A stretch of 64,000 bases of DNA from assembly GCA_007844125.1 (NCBI GenBank), contig CM017561.1, positions 59,547,715 through 59,611,714 of the forward strand, given 5' to 3'. Every line of letters begins with the position of its first letter. The stretch's first letter is position 1. A model generated the notes under the pieces. The model was not told the DNA's origin. It saw only the letters and a list, made by a program, of their open reading frames with translations, and did not search any database. The position numbers and the translations under genes were made by a program. This stretch comes from Sinonovacula constricta (lineage: Eukaryota; Mollusca; Bivalvia; Cardiida; Solecurtidae). This document shows positions 23,001 through 35,384 of this stretch, one piece after another.

Positions 23001-25980
23001 GGTTAGATAAGTAAGAAATGAAATTTATTTTAAAAGCGACATAGGACTGCTAATTTGGTTGAATAACGTGATGATGTAGATAGGGAGGAGCGAACGCAAA
23101 GCCTATGGGTTACGTTTAAACTTCTCATCAATCCAGACATTCCTTTTCGGAACGGATTTAGAACCTGCATAAATCCCTGTTGAATTATGCAGTGACAAAA
23201 CTATTGACATGTCTTTCATACAAGCGAGTGTATAATGCATAACTAGCTCACACTGCAAATGTGTTTAAGGAAATCTTATGCGGTATACATCTTTATTCAA
23301 CGGTTGTTTTTCCTAATATTTCGTTGCACCATATTCTTTCCGGCAAACTTTTGGACACATTGCTTACTTCAAAGCAAATCAAATGAAATGTTTTTTTGCA
23401 TTTGTTTGTTTCTTTTGTCTGCTGACTAAATATCGGAATTTTGAAAAAAAACAACATATTGATTATTTGAGAGAGCTAAATGAAAGTATGCCATTGACTT
23501 TTTAAGAGAGAAATACGACGATCTACTGCACGGACATCAGTATGTCAGTTTCAAAAGCACACTGTTTGGAGAAACCGTTTTAAACTTATTGTCTTGAAAC
23601 TGTAACTAACGATATTATGATGTAGATGTAACAATAACAGTTATGTCCCTGAAGGGAAATTATCAGATCAAGTGTACTGATGAAGGGCGGTCAAACGACA
23701 CTAGATCAATAGTCCCGTCATTTTTCCGGCAAAATAAAATCTGGAACACATACAGATCCGAAGATTTGTCTAATTGTATTTCAGTCAAGTCTAGAAAAAT
23801 ATATATGTTTATGAACACGTATATCGCAATTTAGGAGTAAAATTGTTGTACACCACGTCATAGGTCCATCAAACCAATGTAGGGTTTCACGCAAACATAA
23901 ATCCAGACGATCAGCTAGGATTAATAGAACATAAGAACACATCAGTTTTTGTTGAGTTTATTGAGAATGTTTGGCATTTTTGAAAAAAAAATCCTTCAAT
24001 TGATATCCTGATTGTTACTTTGTTCCATTGGAAGATAAATGCTTTCAAGGATTCATTCCGCATTGAGTTTAATACAATATAGTAATGGAACATAAACAAT
24101 AAAAAGACATATTTCGATAGCAAGGTCACACACATATACTATAATCATATATTGAATTTTATTGAAATAATTTATAAAGTAAATATTATCTCAAATATTA
24201 GCCAAGAAATGTTTCTGCACTAGAAACAAATGCAATGTTCTTACATCAGGATGGCATCTCAGTTGAACATGCACTGTTCTTAGAAGGTCATTGCTTCCGA
24301 TAGAAATGTAAAAACAATAAACAGTAATTCAAGACGTGCTCAAATGTTCATTTCAGACGTGTCTTTATGGGTTCAGCTTTTAAGATTTACAAATACAAAA
24401 TAAATGCTCTTGTTTTTAAGTGTAGTACTAAGATTAAATGTGTCTTATCAACTCCCGATTAAAATCTTATTAGTACCAAACAAATAAAAAATGAAACTAA
24501 CTATATAAAAATGGTTACACTGGGTTCAACTTTAATTGAAGACCGGAAAGCGGATAGCAGCCGGCTGATACTGGGCAAATTTCATGAAAAATGCCTAAAA
24601 TATGTTAGGTTGAAAGCTCAATATAAACAGTGTATCAGTACATTGTCTAATAAAACTACATAAGTCATACAGATATAAAGTCAGTCTCGGTAGAGTTATG
24701 CATTGCCACAGTACCAACCTCGAAGAAATATTACATTCTTTTAAATTTTGTAAAATTTTCATTTTTAGAGGTTAGCATGTTTACAACTCTTTAATTCGTC
24801 GTCAAAAACGTTTTCTAGTCAATTATAAAACTATACACAATTAAAAAGTTTGAATGGGAAAGCTTTGTGAAGGTTAGTATAGCTTAACATTGCCTGCAGT
24901 TTCGTTATCCAGACTAAACGAAATAGTTGACAGTATAAGAAAATAACAACTAACGTTAAACCCTCTAAGAAAAATTATTTGTGGAGAAGAAGAATAACGG
25001 ACCTATGTTTTAGAAGAAAACAGAAATCTTCACATTTAGACTATAAAGCCTAGGAATTGATAAAATGTTATATTAGAGGGTTACTTCACCTGATCAGAGT
25101 TGCGCATTTGGAGAACTTAGCAAATCGGAAATTAAAAAGTGGGATGTATCATTTCCTGTCTCAGCAATAAACGTATAAATGTATCTTGACGTATTTTTTA
25201 CATTTCGTAAAATGTTTATTTTCTTACAAAATCATGTGTTATTTTAGTTACTTTAGCAAATACTTATTAAATTAAATACGTTACTTACTTTGTTCGTATA
25301 TGCTTTACTATTATTTATACCTCACGTTGAAAGTACCGTCATTAAGAAAAAAATACCTTCAATAACTTTGGTTCATCTATACGAGTTTAGTTTAATAAGG
25401 TATTGCCATTAAAAAAACTCTAAATAAATAACCTCTAACCCGTTTATCACGCGCCTAAGATTTATCGCAACTGACTGAGCCGTTGCCAATTCTTCCCCAG
25501 TCGGTTAATCGTTACCTATTTGTAAGAGATAAATGGGACTTAATCATGATTTGTTTGTAAACTGGCAAATTACTGGGCGTTTACATCGTGAACCTAGAAA
25601 ACTTCCGGGAGGGACAATGTAATCATTTTAATGCTGCAGTCCATCACTCCATATGTACAAAAATGGTTTATATTTTCTACGGTAATGATCTGTAAACATT
25701 ATACAAAACTATATTTTTCTTTGATAATACTCATTATTAAATCAAATAACATGTTCGCTTGTATATATAGAGCGACAACACTTAATAATAGAGTGTGTTA
25801 ATGATATAAAAGAGGTCAAGATTCAATGAGACATTAATAAAAATGTAAAGGGCATTCCCATTACTTTGTCTGATGTTTCTTGGTTCTCTGTCGATAAACT
25901 AACGTTGTCACGGAGGGTGATTTATGAAAGTTCGGAATTTAATTTCTTCTCGCTCGCTTCTTAAAAGAATCAATCTAACT
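20080..25980. other. No gene seen (unit 1, diverged from unit 2)
   Basis: Homologous in order to about 51800-56890, with heavy divergence. It holds a DR1 minus fragment near 22385-22420, a short CTT tract near 22635, and a diverged tRNA-like remnant near 24675-24735. A ~45-bp stretch (GTTGGAATTCTGCC...CCAGCCGTG) at 20310-20355 echoes 19305-19350. The frames at 21819, 23643 and 23911 are not preserved in unit 2 or 3. Confidence 0.55.
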
Positions 25981-25984
25981 GGTG

Positions 25985-26245
25985 AGTTGGATAGTGCTTG
26001 GTCCGATGTTCACCTTTGAGTGTTATAAATGTGTAAGGTATAACTCCCTTGCAAACACTCAAGCAATAAAGGTCAACATCAAAATACTTCCACAACTGGT
26101 TGGTTCGGTGCCAAGATAATGCGACTGGGTGTGGTATCATGGCCTGCTTAACAGAGTTGAGGCAGCACTCCATTTGTTGCAGATTGACACCGTCTCCAAG
26201 ATAACTTAAATGCTTAACATTTTGGGGCGTGTCATTTGTCTTCAT
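25985..26245 (+). mobile_element. SINE family S2 copy, diverged
   Basis: The reverse complement shares with 35385-35695 the GACGGTGTC...GTGCTGCC stretch, the ATGATACCACACCCAGTC segment and the following body. The element therefore runs in the opposite direction to the copy at 35385. The tRNA-like head is not recognisable, so the copy is truncated or eroded at its left end. The minus-strand open frame here is a translation of the repeat. Confidence 0.68.
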
Positions 26246-26869
26246 TGATTTCAATCAGTAATCAGTAATCAGGAAAAATAAAATACAAAATATGATAAAG
26301 TTTATGATGGTGTGCTTTCTCTTTTTTAAAGGTTTACAATTCAATGTGGTCTTCGATACTTGTAAGGATTATCAAACCTGATTGATGTTTTCTCAGCAAA
26401 CTGACCGAAGTTTGTAAGTAAGTAAAGTATTTTCTCTAGCTACAAAACAACCACTTCTTCTAAATATTGATTATATATTCGGACAAAAGCTACAATACAG
26501 TTAGTAACATGCGATAATAGAAACTTGTTTATCAACCATACAGTAATCTTCATATTATTGCATTTTAACTAAAATGTCTACAATAACAGGTCAAAAGTGC
26601 TATCGGACGCCAATAGCATGTAATGGATAGTTAGTGGAACACTCATGGTAATAACATTGTTCGCCCTCCTTCTGCCCCTTAAGTCACTGAATGGAATCAT
26701 TTCGCTGCGAGTTCATTAATAAATTTACATGTAAATCTGCATACCACTAGCACATCTAATAAAACCAGATTACAATATTAAATTTGAAGCATGCCTGAAC
26801 ACAATTGGCGCATCTTGTCATTTAGGGCATACATATCTTTCTGTACACACACTACTTTTCCCCAGGCAT

Positions 26870-27024
26870 TTACTGACCGCGGGTAGTCAAGGTCATAACG
26901 GATACTTTCTTCGTGCTTCCAGAACCCAGCTTTCTTATAACTCTGGACGCTGTCGCAATTATTTGTTTGGTTCTTTTCTCACTAAACGTGTCACTGTTTT
27001 TTTTCTGATGTTCATTTTCGTCCA
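26870..27024 (-). CDS. Candidate small ORF or first exon, unknown
   Basis: From an ATG at 27024 in good context (AATATGG) the minus strand encodes a basic stretch including MDENEHQKKNSDTFSEKRTK and SRVIRKLGSGSTKK. It stops after TTRGQ, or could be spliced at the GTCAGT that overlaps the stop. The frame continues upstream to 27088, but that part looks non-coding. No partner exon was found. Confidence 0.22.
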
Positions 27025-27239
27025 TATTAAATTGCCAATCGAACTTCAAATTGATTACATATAGCACAGTGATGCCGGAGTTATGCAATATTTATTACTT
27101 TTCAACATATTTTGTTAACATATTATTTTCCCTATATGGCAACTGGCAGCCGAGCTTATTCAACATCAAATTTAAAAAAAAAGAGGTTTGTATTGGTTTT
27201 GTTTTTAAAATACATCGCAGTGACCAATTGTGATAATTA

Positions 27240-27410
27240 TAGCGACGTCCTGGTATTTTGGTGAAGGAAAACCCCAACAAATATCTTGACAGAAAACGCC
27301 GGTGCACCGCAGGTCAGCTGGAAGACCTTCCTAGTAGTCCTTCGTCCCGTACGGGACTCGAACTCACGTTCGTTACAAGTCGACGCCACGGAGGCCCGAT
27401 CACATAAAAG
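27240..27410 (-). mobile_element. tRNA-derived SINE-like element with shortened head
   Basis: On the minus strand the sequence GGGCCTCCGTGGCG is followed after a short gap by a B box GAGTTCGAGTCCCG. The distance between the boxes is shorter than in a tRNA, so the head has a deletion. A GC-richer body follows (CTTCCAGCTGACC, GGTGCACCGGCG). It differs in GC from its AT-rich flanks. Confidence 0.5.
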
Positions 27411-27439
27411 GAGAACAATAATATGGTACATATATGTAA

Positions 27440-27990
27440 CTTATCACCAAAAAACTTAAAAATATTAAGATGACATCAGTAGCCAGAAGGATTAAAAAAA
27501 ACACTGTAATAATAATTATAATAATGTATAATATTCATTATGAATCAAATTATCTCTATTTTCGGATAAATATTCATCAAGCATGTATGCTTACTAACTT
27601 ATATCTCATTTTAAAATACTGCTCATACGATTGCATTGCAACATATTTTGATCGACATCAGTTGTCTTAGTGTTGATTACATTAATATAATCTGAAGAAA
27701 AAAAACACAAAGTAATATTCTATTTTACCATTTTTGACACTCTTCTTTTTCTTTTGTCGTTGTTTAGTTTTCTCTTGTATACGATTATATTTAATTTGGT
27801 ACAGTTTAATTCACAAACCAAATGACTATAAACTCATATTCCGTGTGTAATCAACCTTTTACACATATTATATTTCAAAACCCTATCGAATTAGACAATG
27901 GAGTATGCCTTATTGCCAGAATATAAATACTTAAAATAAATGGGAGAGTTTGCTTCAGCTATTCTCATGTGTCTTCCTAACATATATCGC
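27440..27990. other. No gene seen
   Basis: Very AT-rich; the 66-codon plus frame starting 27470 is low-complexity at its start and unsupported. Confidence 0.5.
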
Positions 27991-27994
27991 AGTC

Positions 27995-28434
27995 AACCTT
28001 CAGGCAGAAATCCTGCAAGTTTTAGAAACAATATCCGGGGATTCTTGATTGTCACAGTTAGGCGATAAGCTCTCGTCTAGGTCTAAAGTAACTGGAATGT
28101 GGTCAACGAACCCAATAGTAAATCTCGATATAAATGCCAGGTATCAGTTTGGGGAACAAATTAGGATAAAACGTAAATATAAACTTTTAATAGATACGTT
28201 TTCATTTGCTAAGATATCGGACAACTGTTGTAAATAGCATGCGACAATCACCGGTTTTTCAACATCAACCTGTTTATGCAGACACTGAAAAATGTCATTC
28301 ACCTTTAATATTGGTACATCCTCTACCTGTACATGTATAAAGACTGCGTTTGACGAATAATGCGCTAACAAGGTAAGAATAAATACGTCAATCAGGGAGA
28401 CGTCAGCAAGGGTTATAGCTACGCCACAGTGCAC
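27995..28434 (-). pseudogene. Cluster of frame-broken open stretches, unknown
   Basis: On the minus strand a 96-codon frame (28144-28434) includes VEKPVIVACYLQQLSDILAN. Two further open pieces in other frames follow without a gap: PGIYIEIYYWVR, and then FVDHIPVTLDLDESLSPNCD running on to a stop near 27998. The pattern KPVIVA followed by DHIPVTLDL loosely resembles the endonuclease of non-LTR retrotransposons (KPVII-GDFN and DH-P), but the catalytic residues are not seen. The call is an eroded ORF of unknown origin. Confidence 0.25.
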
Positions 28435-28446
28435 TTAACCAATAGG

Positions 28447-28770
28447 TACAAATAGGAAAAAGTCCTATCAAAATTTCCACAGATATATAAATTTCATCTA
28501 CCAGTAGAAAAAAGCGAACAAGGTAAATGTAAATGTGACAAAAACATAGAGACGAGACATAACGCACATAAAGAAAAAACATCAGTTATCGACTTGGAAC
28601 GGTCAATCGGCAAAAGGGCCGACTGCGGTGCTTAAACCTGGTTTTTGTAACGCTCCAACCTCGCACTTCCAGAATATTTTCATAGCAAACCTACAGTGAA
28701 AATAACAATATTCCGTCAAAGTGAAACAACTAGCAGTAAGCACCTGCATCGGGAGTTAAAACAGATACAC
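28447..28770 (-). repeat. Dispersed repeat DR1, near-complete copy
   Basis: Read on the minus strand, the order is ACTCCCGATGCAGGTGCTTACTG, then GAAGTGCGAGGTTGGAGCG, ACCAGGTTTAAGCACCGCAG, GATCGTTCCAAG, a TGTGTTATGTCTCGTCTC block, and TTTACATTTACCTTGTTCGC. The same order recurs at many places in the window. No open frame, terminal inverted repeats or target duplications were identified, so it is probably a non-autonomous element of undetermined class. Confidence 0.75.
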
Positions 28771-28884
28771 CTAATGAAGTTTATGCCGAAGTTATAGTCA
28801 GTGTACTAACAGACTAAATGTAAATGCAAGCATGATTTAAATGCATGCTATATGAAAAAGAAATATATAATTTAGTTTTAAAAT

Positions 28885-29125
28885 GCCACGCTTAAGAAAG
28901 TGCGAGGTTGGAGTGCCTGGTTTAAGCACTCCACTCGGTCCTTTGTCGACTGATTATCGTTCCAAGGCGGTAACTGCTGGGTTTTTTTGTGTGTCATGTG
29001 TCGTCTCGTGTTTTTGACACATTGACATTTCTCCTGTTTACCTTTGTCTAGAGGTAGTTTAGCTTTAAAAATTGTTGTAATTCTTATAGGACCTTTTCGT
29101 ATAAATCTAGTAAATACGATTTAAG
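28885..29125 (+). repeat. Dispersed repeat DR1, partial copy facing 28447-28770
   Basis: Starts AGTGCGAGGTTGGAGTGCC and runs through GTTCCAAGGCGGTAACTG, TGTCGTCTCGTG and GTTTACCTTTGTCTAGAGG. It is the opposite orientation to 28447-28770, so the two form a large imperfect inverted repeat with a ~210 bp loop. Confidence 0.72.
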
Positions 29126-29129
29126 TCTA

Positions 29130-31905
29130 TGGATTACTAAATTGACAAAAATGCTTAAAAGTGTAGGACGAATGTAATAGTACAAGTTCAAAAAATGGGG
29201 TTTACTGGCTCTGTTGCCTAGTGATACGTGTTTTGTGTCATAATTGAGTACTGGTTATACAATAAAGCCAGTTAAGGCTTTTGATTGGGTAAATAATAAT
29301 AATGGGCATTTCACATTCTGTGTTAACACTACTTAGAAAGTAATATATATCTTTGTTTCTGTTTACATACGTAAAATATAAATCTACATGTAAATCAAGG
29401 GATTATACATTGCCATCTATATGTCGATTCATATGTTCATACATCTATTTAATATCATTTATAACAATGTCCATAAATGTGTACCATATTAAGTCTACAA
29501 GCAACTTACTGTATACCAATCGATCAACTGGAACTTTTACGAGGTTTCCGATTAAATTTGGAATAATATAAAACTCAAGGTTGCAGAAACCTTTCACAGA
29601 AGCGAAGAATGTCCAATACGAATATAAGATAATTGCTTGTAATAATTAACACGAATACTTAAAAAAATAAACTTACAATAGCTAAAGGCACAAGTAAACA
29701 ATGTAAAATAATGACAAAAACACTGTAACGAGAAAATACACAGATAGGGAAAACTGTTAACGTTTTGGAATGACCAATCTGGGTGCTTAAACGTGTTTCT
29801 GAATGTCCTGTCTAAACCTAGAATAAATCAGCCATATGTTTATGTTATGCTATCTAATCACTGAACTACAGTGTATGTAATGTACCATATGCTAAGAAAT
29901 AATCGATATAGATTGATAATCAAGTGTTAGCGATAGTATAATTCATTGAGGGACGGATCTGGTCTTCATTAATGTTGAAGCAAGGTATTTTCTCCGTTGT
30001 TGTCTTACCCTAGAAAACCAGACCTCTTATGAACAAAGTGTCATCTGCTTTCTGCGCCGCAATGGTCAAGGATCATTTTGAATGTTTTGTTTTTGCTGAC
30101 GACACAATCAAATCCGCCATGGAACATAAGGGTTTCTGTATCCCAGATTGTACCAAGCATTTTAACATATCTTCTAACAGACATACTCTAAATTGAAAAG
30201 CACATTATATTAAGAAGAATCTTTGAAGGGATACATGAGTTAAAGTAAATTTGAGAAAAAAAAATCAAACTATCTGATAAACTGATTTTCAGGCTAAGAC
30301 GTTTTATAGTATATCTTATTATGTCTATAATTTCATTGTATTTTAATTAAGCGTTAAACATTAAAACATAAACGGCATTTATGTTCAACGTTCATTTCTG
30401 TCTAGAATTGTATTATTATTATTTTAAAATAGTCAATTTATATCAACTTAAAACAGATACCGAAAAACGTTTCCTTATGAACGCCATATAAAACCAAAAC
30501 AACATTTAAAATAAAACGGATGTTACACTATGTGTCCTGAATGTAAGGAAATGGAACACTGGGGCGATATCTTTCTTATTGAATAACCGAATTAGGGAGG
30601 TCTGTAACCGACCTTGACCTTAATTTGAAAGTTTGAAATTAAAATGAAAGTTTTTTATCGCATTGAGATTGACTAGCCCACGTTTGACTGTCCTTGACAA
30701 TAGCCGCAAAATGAAAATTTACTGATTGTGACTTCAATATTTCATAGGAGCTATTATGAGAAGTAAGTATATAAACATCAGTATTTACTTTAAGAATCTT
30801 ATTCGACAGGCTTGCATATTTTGTAGATAATACAGTTAGCATAAGCTAATACAATGCATAAAGTTTGATAAACGGAAAACTGCTATGAAATGACTTCTTA
30901 AGTATCAACGTACTTTATTTGCATAATATAAGCTTTATTTGAGGAATGTAACTGGTAGGAGTATAAATTTTGCATTTTATCTAATTAACACATTTAAACG
31001 TAATGCAAAACATGTTTTTGAATTATTGCTTTGCGGTGCAGATTCATTTAGTTACTTTAGCATGTTACTAGTGGTTAAGTATTCCAGACAATATCAATAG
31101 TGATATGATTCTTTCAAATAACAAGTATTACATTGAAGATAATGTTATGGGGTGTGGGTGTTTCTGTTTGTTGCTTTGCTTTTATGTGTGTAGGTGTGTG
31201 CATATATGTGTCTTTGTACGTGTACGCTTTTGTTTGTGCCAGTATTTATTTTAAATTTTTACTTAAAGCTCTGTTATTTTATCGAAAAACATTAGATATT
31301 TATCGTATTCAAATGAAGTTATATAGGTCTACACAGTAAGAGAAGCAGCAAAATGACAGGACACGTTTATTGTCTCAGGTATCAGATATTTACTTTAGCA
31401 ATAACGTAAGTATGTTATTGAGTGTTGTTTAAGAGATTAATGACATGCGCGCTGTGATTTTGTACTTCCTGTATCGTGGAGCGACAGCATTGCTATTTGA
31501 AGCAGCAAAAGATGTGTTGCTTTAAAAATAAGTTAGTTCCAATATTAGTTTAGTTTCGTATAGTTCAACTTATCTGATATGATAAAAACTAATTCAACTA
31601 TTATACTTGTGTTTAGTAACAGCATTGTCATTAATTATAACACATTTTGATTGTTTATTTGTTAAATTTTCAATCCATGCATTAAAACTTTGTAAATAAT
31701 TAAAATTCGTAAATTTATTTAATCTTATTCTCTTTACATAAGCACTGTTGACCTTTCTCTTCATTCAATCATTGAAAATAAAAAAATGTGTGTAGTTCTT
31801 CTAATAGTAATAATATTTATCTTTTTTCCTTTTCAATTACGTCACTTCTTTCTCACAATAAGAAAATAAACATTGCTTATTAAAATAGATGTATTTTCTT
31901 TTACT
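29130..31905. other. No gene seen (unit 1/unit 2 junction and start of unit 2)
   Basis: The junction at 29457 has no repeat of its own beyond the homology. From there the sequence tracks 1-2490 closely, with a ~60 bp deletion near 30318 (the equivalent of 870-925). Confidence 0.6.
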
Positions 31906-31909
31906 GCTT

Positions 31910-32160
31910 GCATTTGAGAAACACCACTGGAAGGGCGAAGTTAGGGCTCTGTAAAACGGCTTTAAGCACCCCAGCCAGGCCCTTTGCCGACTGACCGTTC
32001 TAAGGCGGTAACTGTTGGGTTTGCTCTTTTTGTTAAATGACTCATCACAGATTTGCTATAACTTTTAAATTTGGCTTGCATGTGAATACATTATCCTGTG
32101 CTTTTTCAAATGTTGGCAAATGTTGCAATGCTCAAACGACTTTATCATATTTCTTTTTTT
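31910..32160 (+). repeat. Dispersed repeat DR1, variant arm (unit 2)
   Basis: Counterpart of 2500-2740 that keeps the GACCGTTCTAAGGCGGTAACTG block. Confidence 0.68.
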
Positions 32161-33939
32161 CTGAATCATAGTTGAACTACTTGTCTAACCGAATTAGCAA
32201 ATATTCTCTGGAACATAAATTGCATTTTAGATCTAGTTTTTATCGCATTCGATATTCCTAGAGATAGAAAGTAGTATATCATATTGATTAAACTATAATC
32301 TATAATACTATTGCTTTGCAAGCAATAAAGCTCCGTTAACGATAAAAATGCCAAAAACGTGTACAACACACTTGTAATAACAGATATTTGCAAATGCAGA
32401 AATACTAATGGCGATTTAATTAAATAATAAATTTTACTTTTAAAAATAATTCCACAAAACCGCATAAATATTAATACAAGTAACACGTCGCAATATGCCA
32501 TGGTTCTGTTTTTCAAATCTTTAATTAAATTATCAGCCTGTTCTAAAACAATATGCTGTAAAATGTATACTTATTCAACGAAAATATAAAGATGATTAAT
32601 CTTTTGTATTTATACATTTAAAAACCCTTTACAAAATGCTCTTTCCATATTCCCAATGGCATACTCTAGGCGACATTGCAAACACTTTTATGCAAGAAAA
32701 AGCTTAACTGTCATTTGACGTACTGATGTCATTTTAAAGTCTTTTTAGAGAAATAAATTGCCTCTTCTGGATTATATTCTCAGAAAAAATCCCCTTTATC
32801 AATAATATATTTTAATTCAACTTTAAAACTGTATACTAAGCCTCTCGATGTATTTGAAACAAAACAAGAATTGTCATGGCTATAATTTATTATGAAATGC
32901 AGAAAACATAATTTGCGTATGTTTAGATTAAGGCTACTGGGTTAATATATATTAACGTGTACATACAAAATGTATCTATTGGGAAAAGTTGTCTACACTA
33001 CAATCAATCAAGAATTTATAAGTCATTCCATTATCAATTATCCCACCGGTAATGTAGAAGTAGCCATCTATATTTCTCGGTTCTCGGGCTTTGTTTGCGC
33101 TAATGCATATGTTTGGTTTTCAAAACATATCAGAAAAAAGTGTCAATGAAGGAAATAATTGGTTGAATAATTCTATTTGTATGCGAAGCAGACACTTTAT
33201 ATATACATCCGTTAATTCTATTATTGTCTGGAGAATATCCTATACATATAGTTCATTTCCCTTGTATAATGAAACAGTGCTTTGCCCTGCTCAATAATTC
33301 AATGCTTTTATCCTGTTATTCCAGAAAATGTTACATTTCAAATCTAGCATTTATTTAAAGTATACAACTCGTCGAAAATACTTGTTAAATGTTAGAAAAT
33401 AATTTATTAATGTTGAAAAATTTAACAAACATTTTTAAATGTGCAAAAAAAAACATTTTTATAAAAACAAAGAGAAATCTGTCCTAAAGTGCTTAGGCTA
33501 AAATATCAGTGAAAGCATATACAACTGCAGGTAAAATTGTATAAACACACGACTCACATCGCTTGCTCTAATGAAATCGGACTTCTAAAAGAGTTTCTAG
33601 TAAGAAATGCCAAAAGGAGTAATACCAGAAGTGAATTTCGCCGCTATTATTTTTCTTACATAAAGCATACAACATTGTCTTCGAGGATTTACGTACTGTA
33701 CATTTGTAGCCGAGGTAGTCACAAATACATCAACAAACAGTTAATAAAATTATAATCGTTAAAACATTAACTTAAAATAATTTTATAAGATTAAAAAAAT
33801 ATGTTGCCAATTGATAAAACGTATAAATTTTATTTCATTATGCCTTAAAACATTGAGCCTACAAGAGTATTTGTATAGAAAAGAAGAAAAGTAAATGTCC
33901 TATGCGAATTACAAAATGTTTTAAAAAATTAACTACCTC

Positions 33940-34325
33940 TATACACAGGCATACAGAGTAGACATAAAAGAACACAAGGACAAGACATTACACACGAAAA
34001 GAAAAATAAACCGTTACTGCAGTGGAACGGACAGTCAGCAAAAGGAAAAACACCTGTGGTGCTTAATACGAAAATATGACAACGTCCTAGGAGTATTGCT
34101 ACATATACCAAACCCCGAAAAGGCACAGAACAAAGGCATTTGACATGCACGCCAAGCGGAAAGTAAGAACAAATTTGTGATGAGTTATTTAACGAAAAGA
34201 GCAAACCCGACAGTTACTGCTTTGGAACGATCAATCGGCAATATGGACCGACTGGGGTGCTTAAACCGGTTTTACAGAGCTCTACCCTCGCAATTCCTGA
34301 CGAGATTCTCAAATGCAAGCACATC
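33940..34325 (-). repeat. Dispersed repeat DR1, two joined partial copies
   Basis: Minus-strand DR1 blocks occur twice: 33960-34070 and 34190-34320, separated by a DR1-variant arm (GACAACGTCCTAGGAGTATTGC to AACAAATTTGTGATGAGT). The second has the most consensus-like GTTTAAGCACCCCAGTCGGTC. A further minus fragment lies at 34575-34650. All are inside the unit 2-specific block. Confidence 0.7.
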
Positions 34326-34574
34326 TAAAGAAAAACGATATATTTTAATACAAAATGTCCAAGCGCTGATATTTTCTATAATAAGTTATATTGAAAAGAA
34401 GTGACGTCATTGAACAATAATGTCAATATAGTGTTTAGAAAAGATTATGGTATTATTTCGATTTGAAAAACTACACAAAAATAGTTGACTGTAAATGAAA
34501 TTAACTTTCTGAATCATTGACAAACATGACCAGAGACGAAAAAATGGTTGTAGCATCCTGTTTATGTGAAGATG

Positions 34575-34650
34575 GACTTGAAGATTCTGGTTTGTGGAGC
34601 GCTTCAACCTCGCACTTCCTGAAAGATTTTGTCACAATTAAACAGTGAAT
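34575..34650 (-). repeat. Dispersed repeat DR1, 5' fragment
   Basis: The reverse complement shows AGGAAGTGCGAGGTTGAAGCG and CACAAACCAG, the DR1 block just upstream of the GTTTAAGCAC core. Confidence 0.6.
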
Positions 34651-34721
34651 ACAATTGACTGCAATTTTTATCATTTGACATCATTATTTTGTCCTACACA
34701 ATCACTTGGGCTTTTTAAACT

Positions 34722-34778
34722 ACTCTCTCTCTCTCTCTCTTTCTCTTTCTTCCCCTTTCTTTCTCTCTTTCTCTAAGT
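34722..34778. repeat. (CT)n microsatellite, impure
   Basis: CTCTCTCT followed by TTTCTCTTTCTT and related units, just upstream of the full-length SINE. Confidence 0.93.
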
Positions 34779-34947
34779 TGAATCTGGATAAAAGTTAAAA
34801 TGACTATTCACAGCTGACCAATGTCTGTCATGCTAATACATGTATTTAAAGGAATCAAAAAAGAATAGTCGTCAATTCCTTTATTATAAGGTATTTATAT
34901 TTGTATTAGTTGTCCTAGCAATTCGTGTTGTAACAGCTACTGACCTT

Positions 34948-35230
34948 ACAGCTTCACAGGCCGCAATAGCTCAGGTAGTAGAGCGTCGGTTTGCGAATCT
35001 GGAGGTCGTAGGTTTAAACCCCGACCGGGTCAAACCAAAGACTTTAAAGTTGGTAGTAGTGGCTTCCCTCCTATCGCTCGGGGCTAAAGGGGCAGCATTA
35101 CACCTAACTCGTCAGTATAATGGACCGGCCGGGTTCACTCTCTGGACACCTCATAAGTGCACCCGTGCTATAATGATAGAAATGTCGCTGCACGGTATCG
35201 GCAAAGAATGCCGGCAAAACAGCTTCACAG
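34948..35230 (+). mobile_element. Full-length tRNA-derived SINE with 12-bp target duplications
   Basis: A perfect 12-bp direct repeat ACAGCTTCACAG lies at 34948-34959 and 35219-35230, bounding a 259 bp body. The 5' end has a tRNA-like head with an A box (TAGCTCAGGTAGTAGAGC) and a B box (GGTTTAAACCC). A non-tRNA central domain follows, and the tail ends GCCGGCAAA. The layout is that of a Pol III-transcribed SINE mobilised by a LINE. It may belong to the widespread molluscan SINE groups, but I cannot assign a named family. It lies in the unit 2-specific block 33111-36085. The long plus-strand open frame 34840-35268 is its read-through and not a gene. Confidence 0.88.
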
Positions 35231-35384
35231 AAACAATTAAGTCACATACCTTTTGGGATATACTATGACAATATGTCCAATAGACTTGAATAATAGTATG
35301 CCAAGAAGAAAAGAGATATCATCTGCAGTGTTTAGCTACAGCAAGAAATACACAAACGTGCTTTGAAAAAAGTAATATGTTTTT

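Larger units (their letters stand above)
1..29456. repeat. Segmental duplication unit 1 (left end outside window)
   Basis: Base 1 onward matches base 29457 onward in the same orientation, and the match continues in order through the unit (for example 1219 with 30640, 4290 with 37090, 7740 with 40320, 9290 with 45181, 12360 with 47520, 13965 with 49125, 16010 with 50745, 22090 with 52885, 25150 with 56850). The copies look almost identical over the first ~3 kb, moderately diverged to ~14 kb, and strongly diverged with many indels beyond ~16 kb. The start of the duplication may lie left of the window. Identity was judged by eye, not computed. Confidence 0.93.

Noticed and set aside
29400..29460. 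Telomere-like or satellite origin for the unit junction
   Set aside because: No short tandem motif is present at the junction; the units meet in ordinary AT-rich DNA.
34840..35268. 142-codon plus-strand ORF, the longest in the window
   Set aside because: Most of it is the read-through of a SINE with perfect target duplications; no domain and no conservation.
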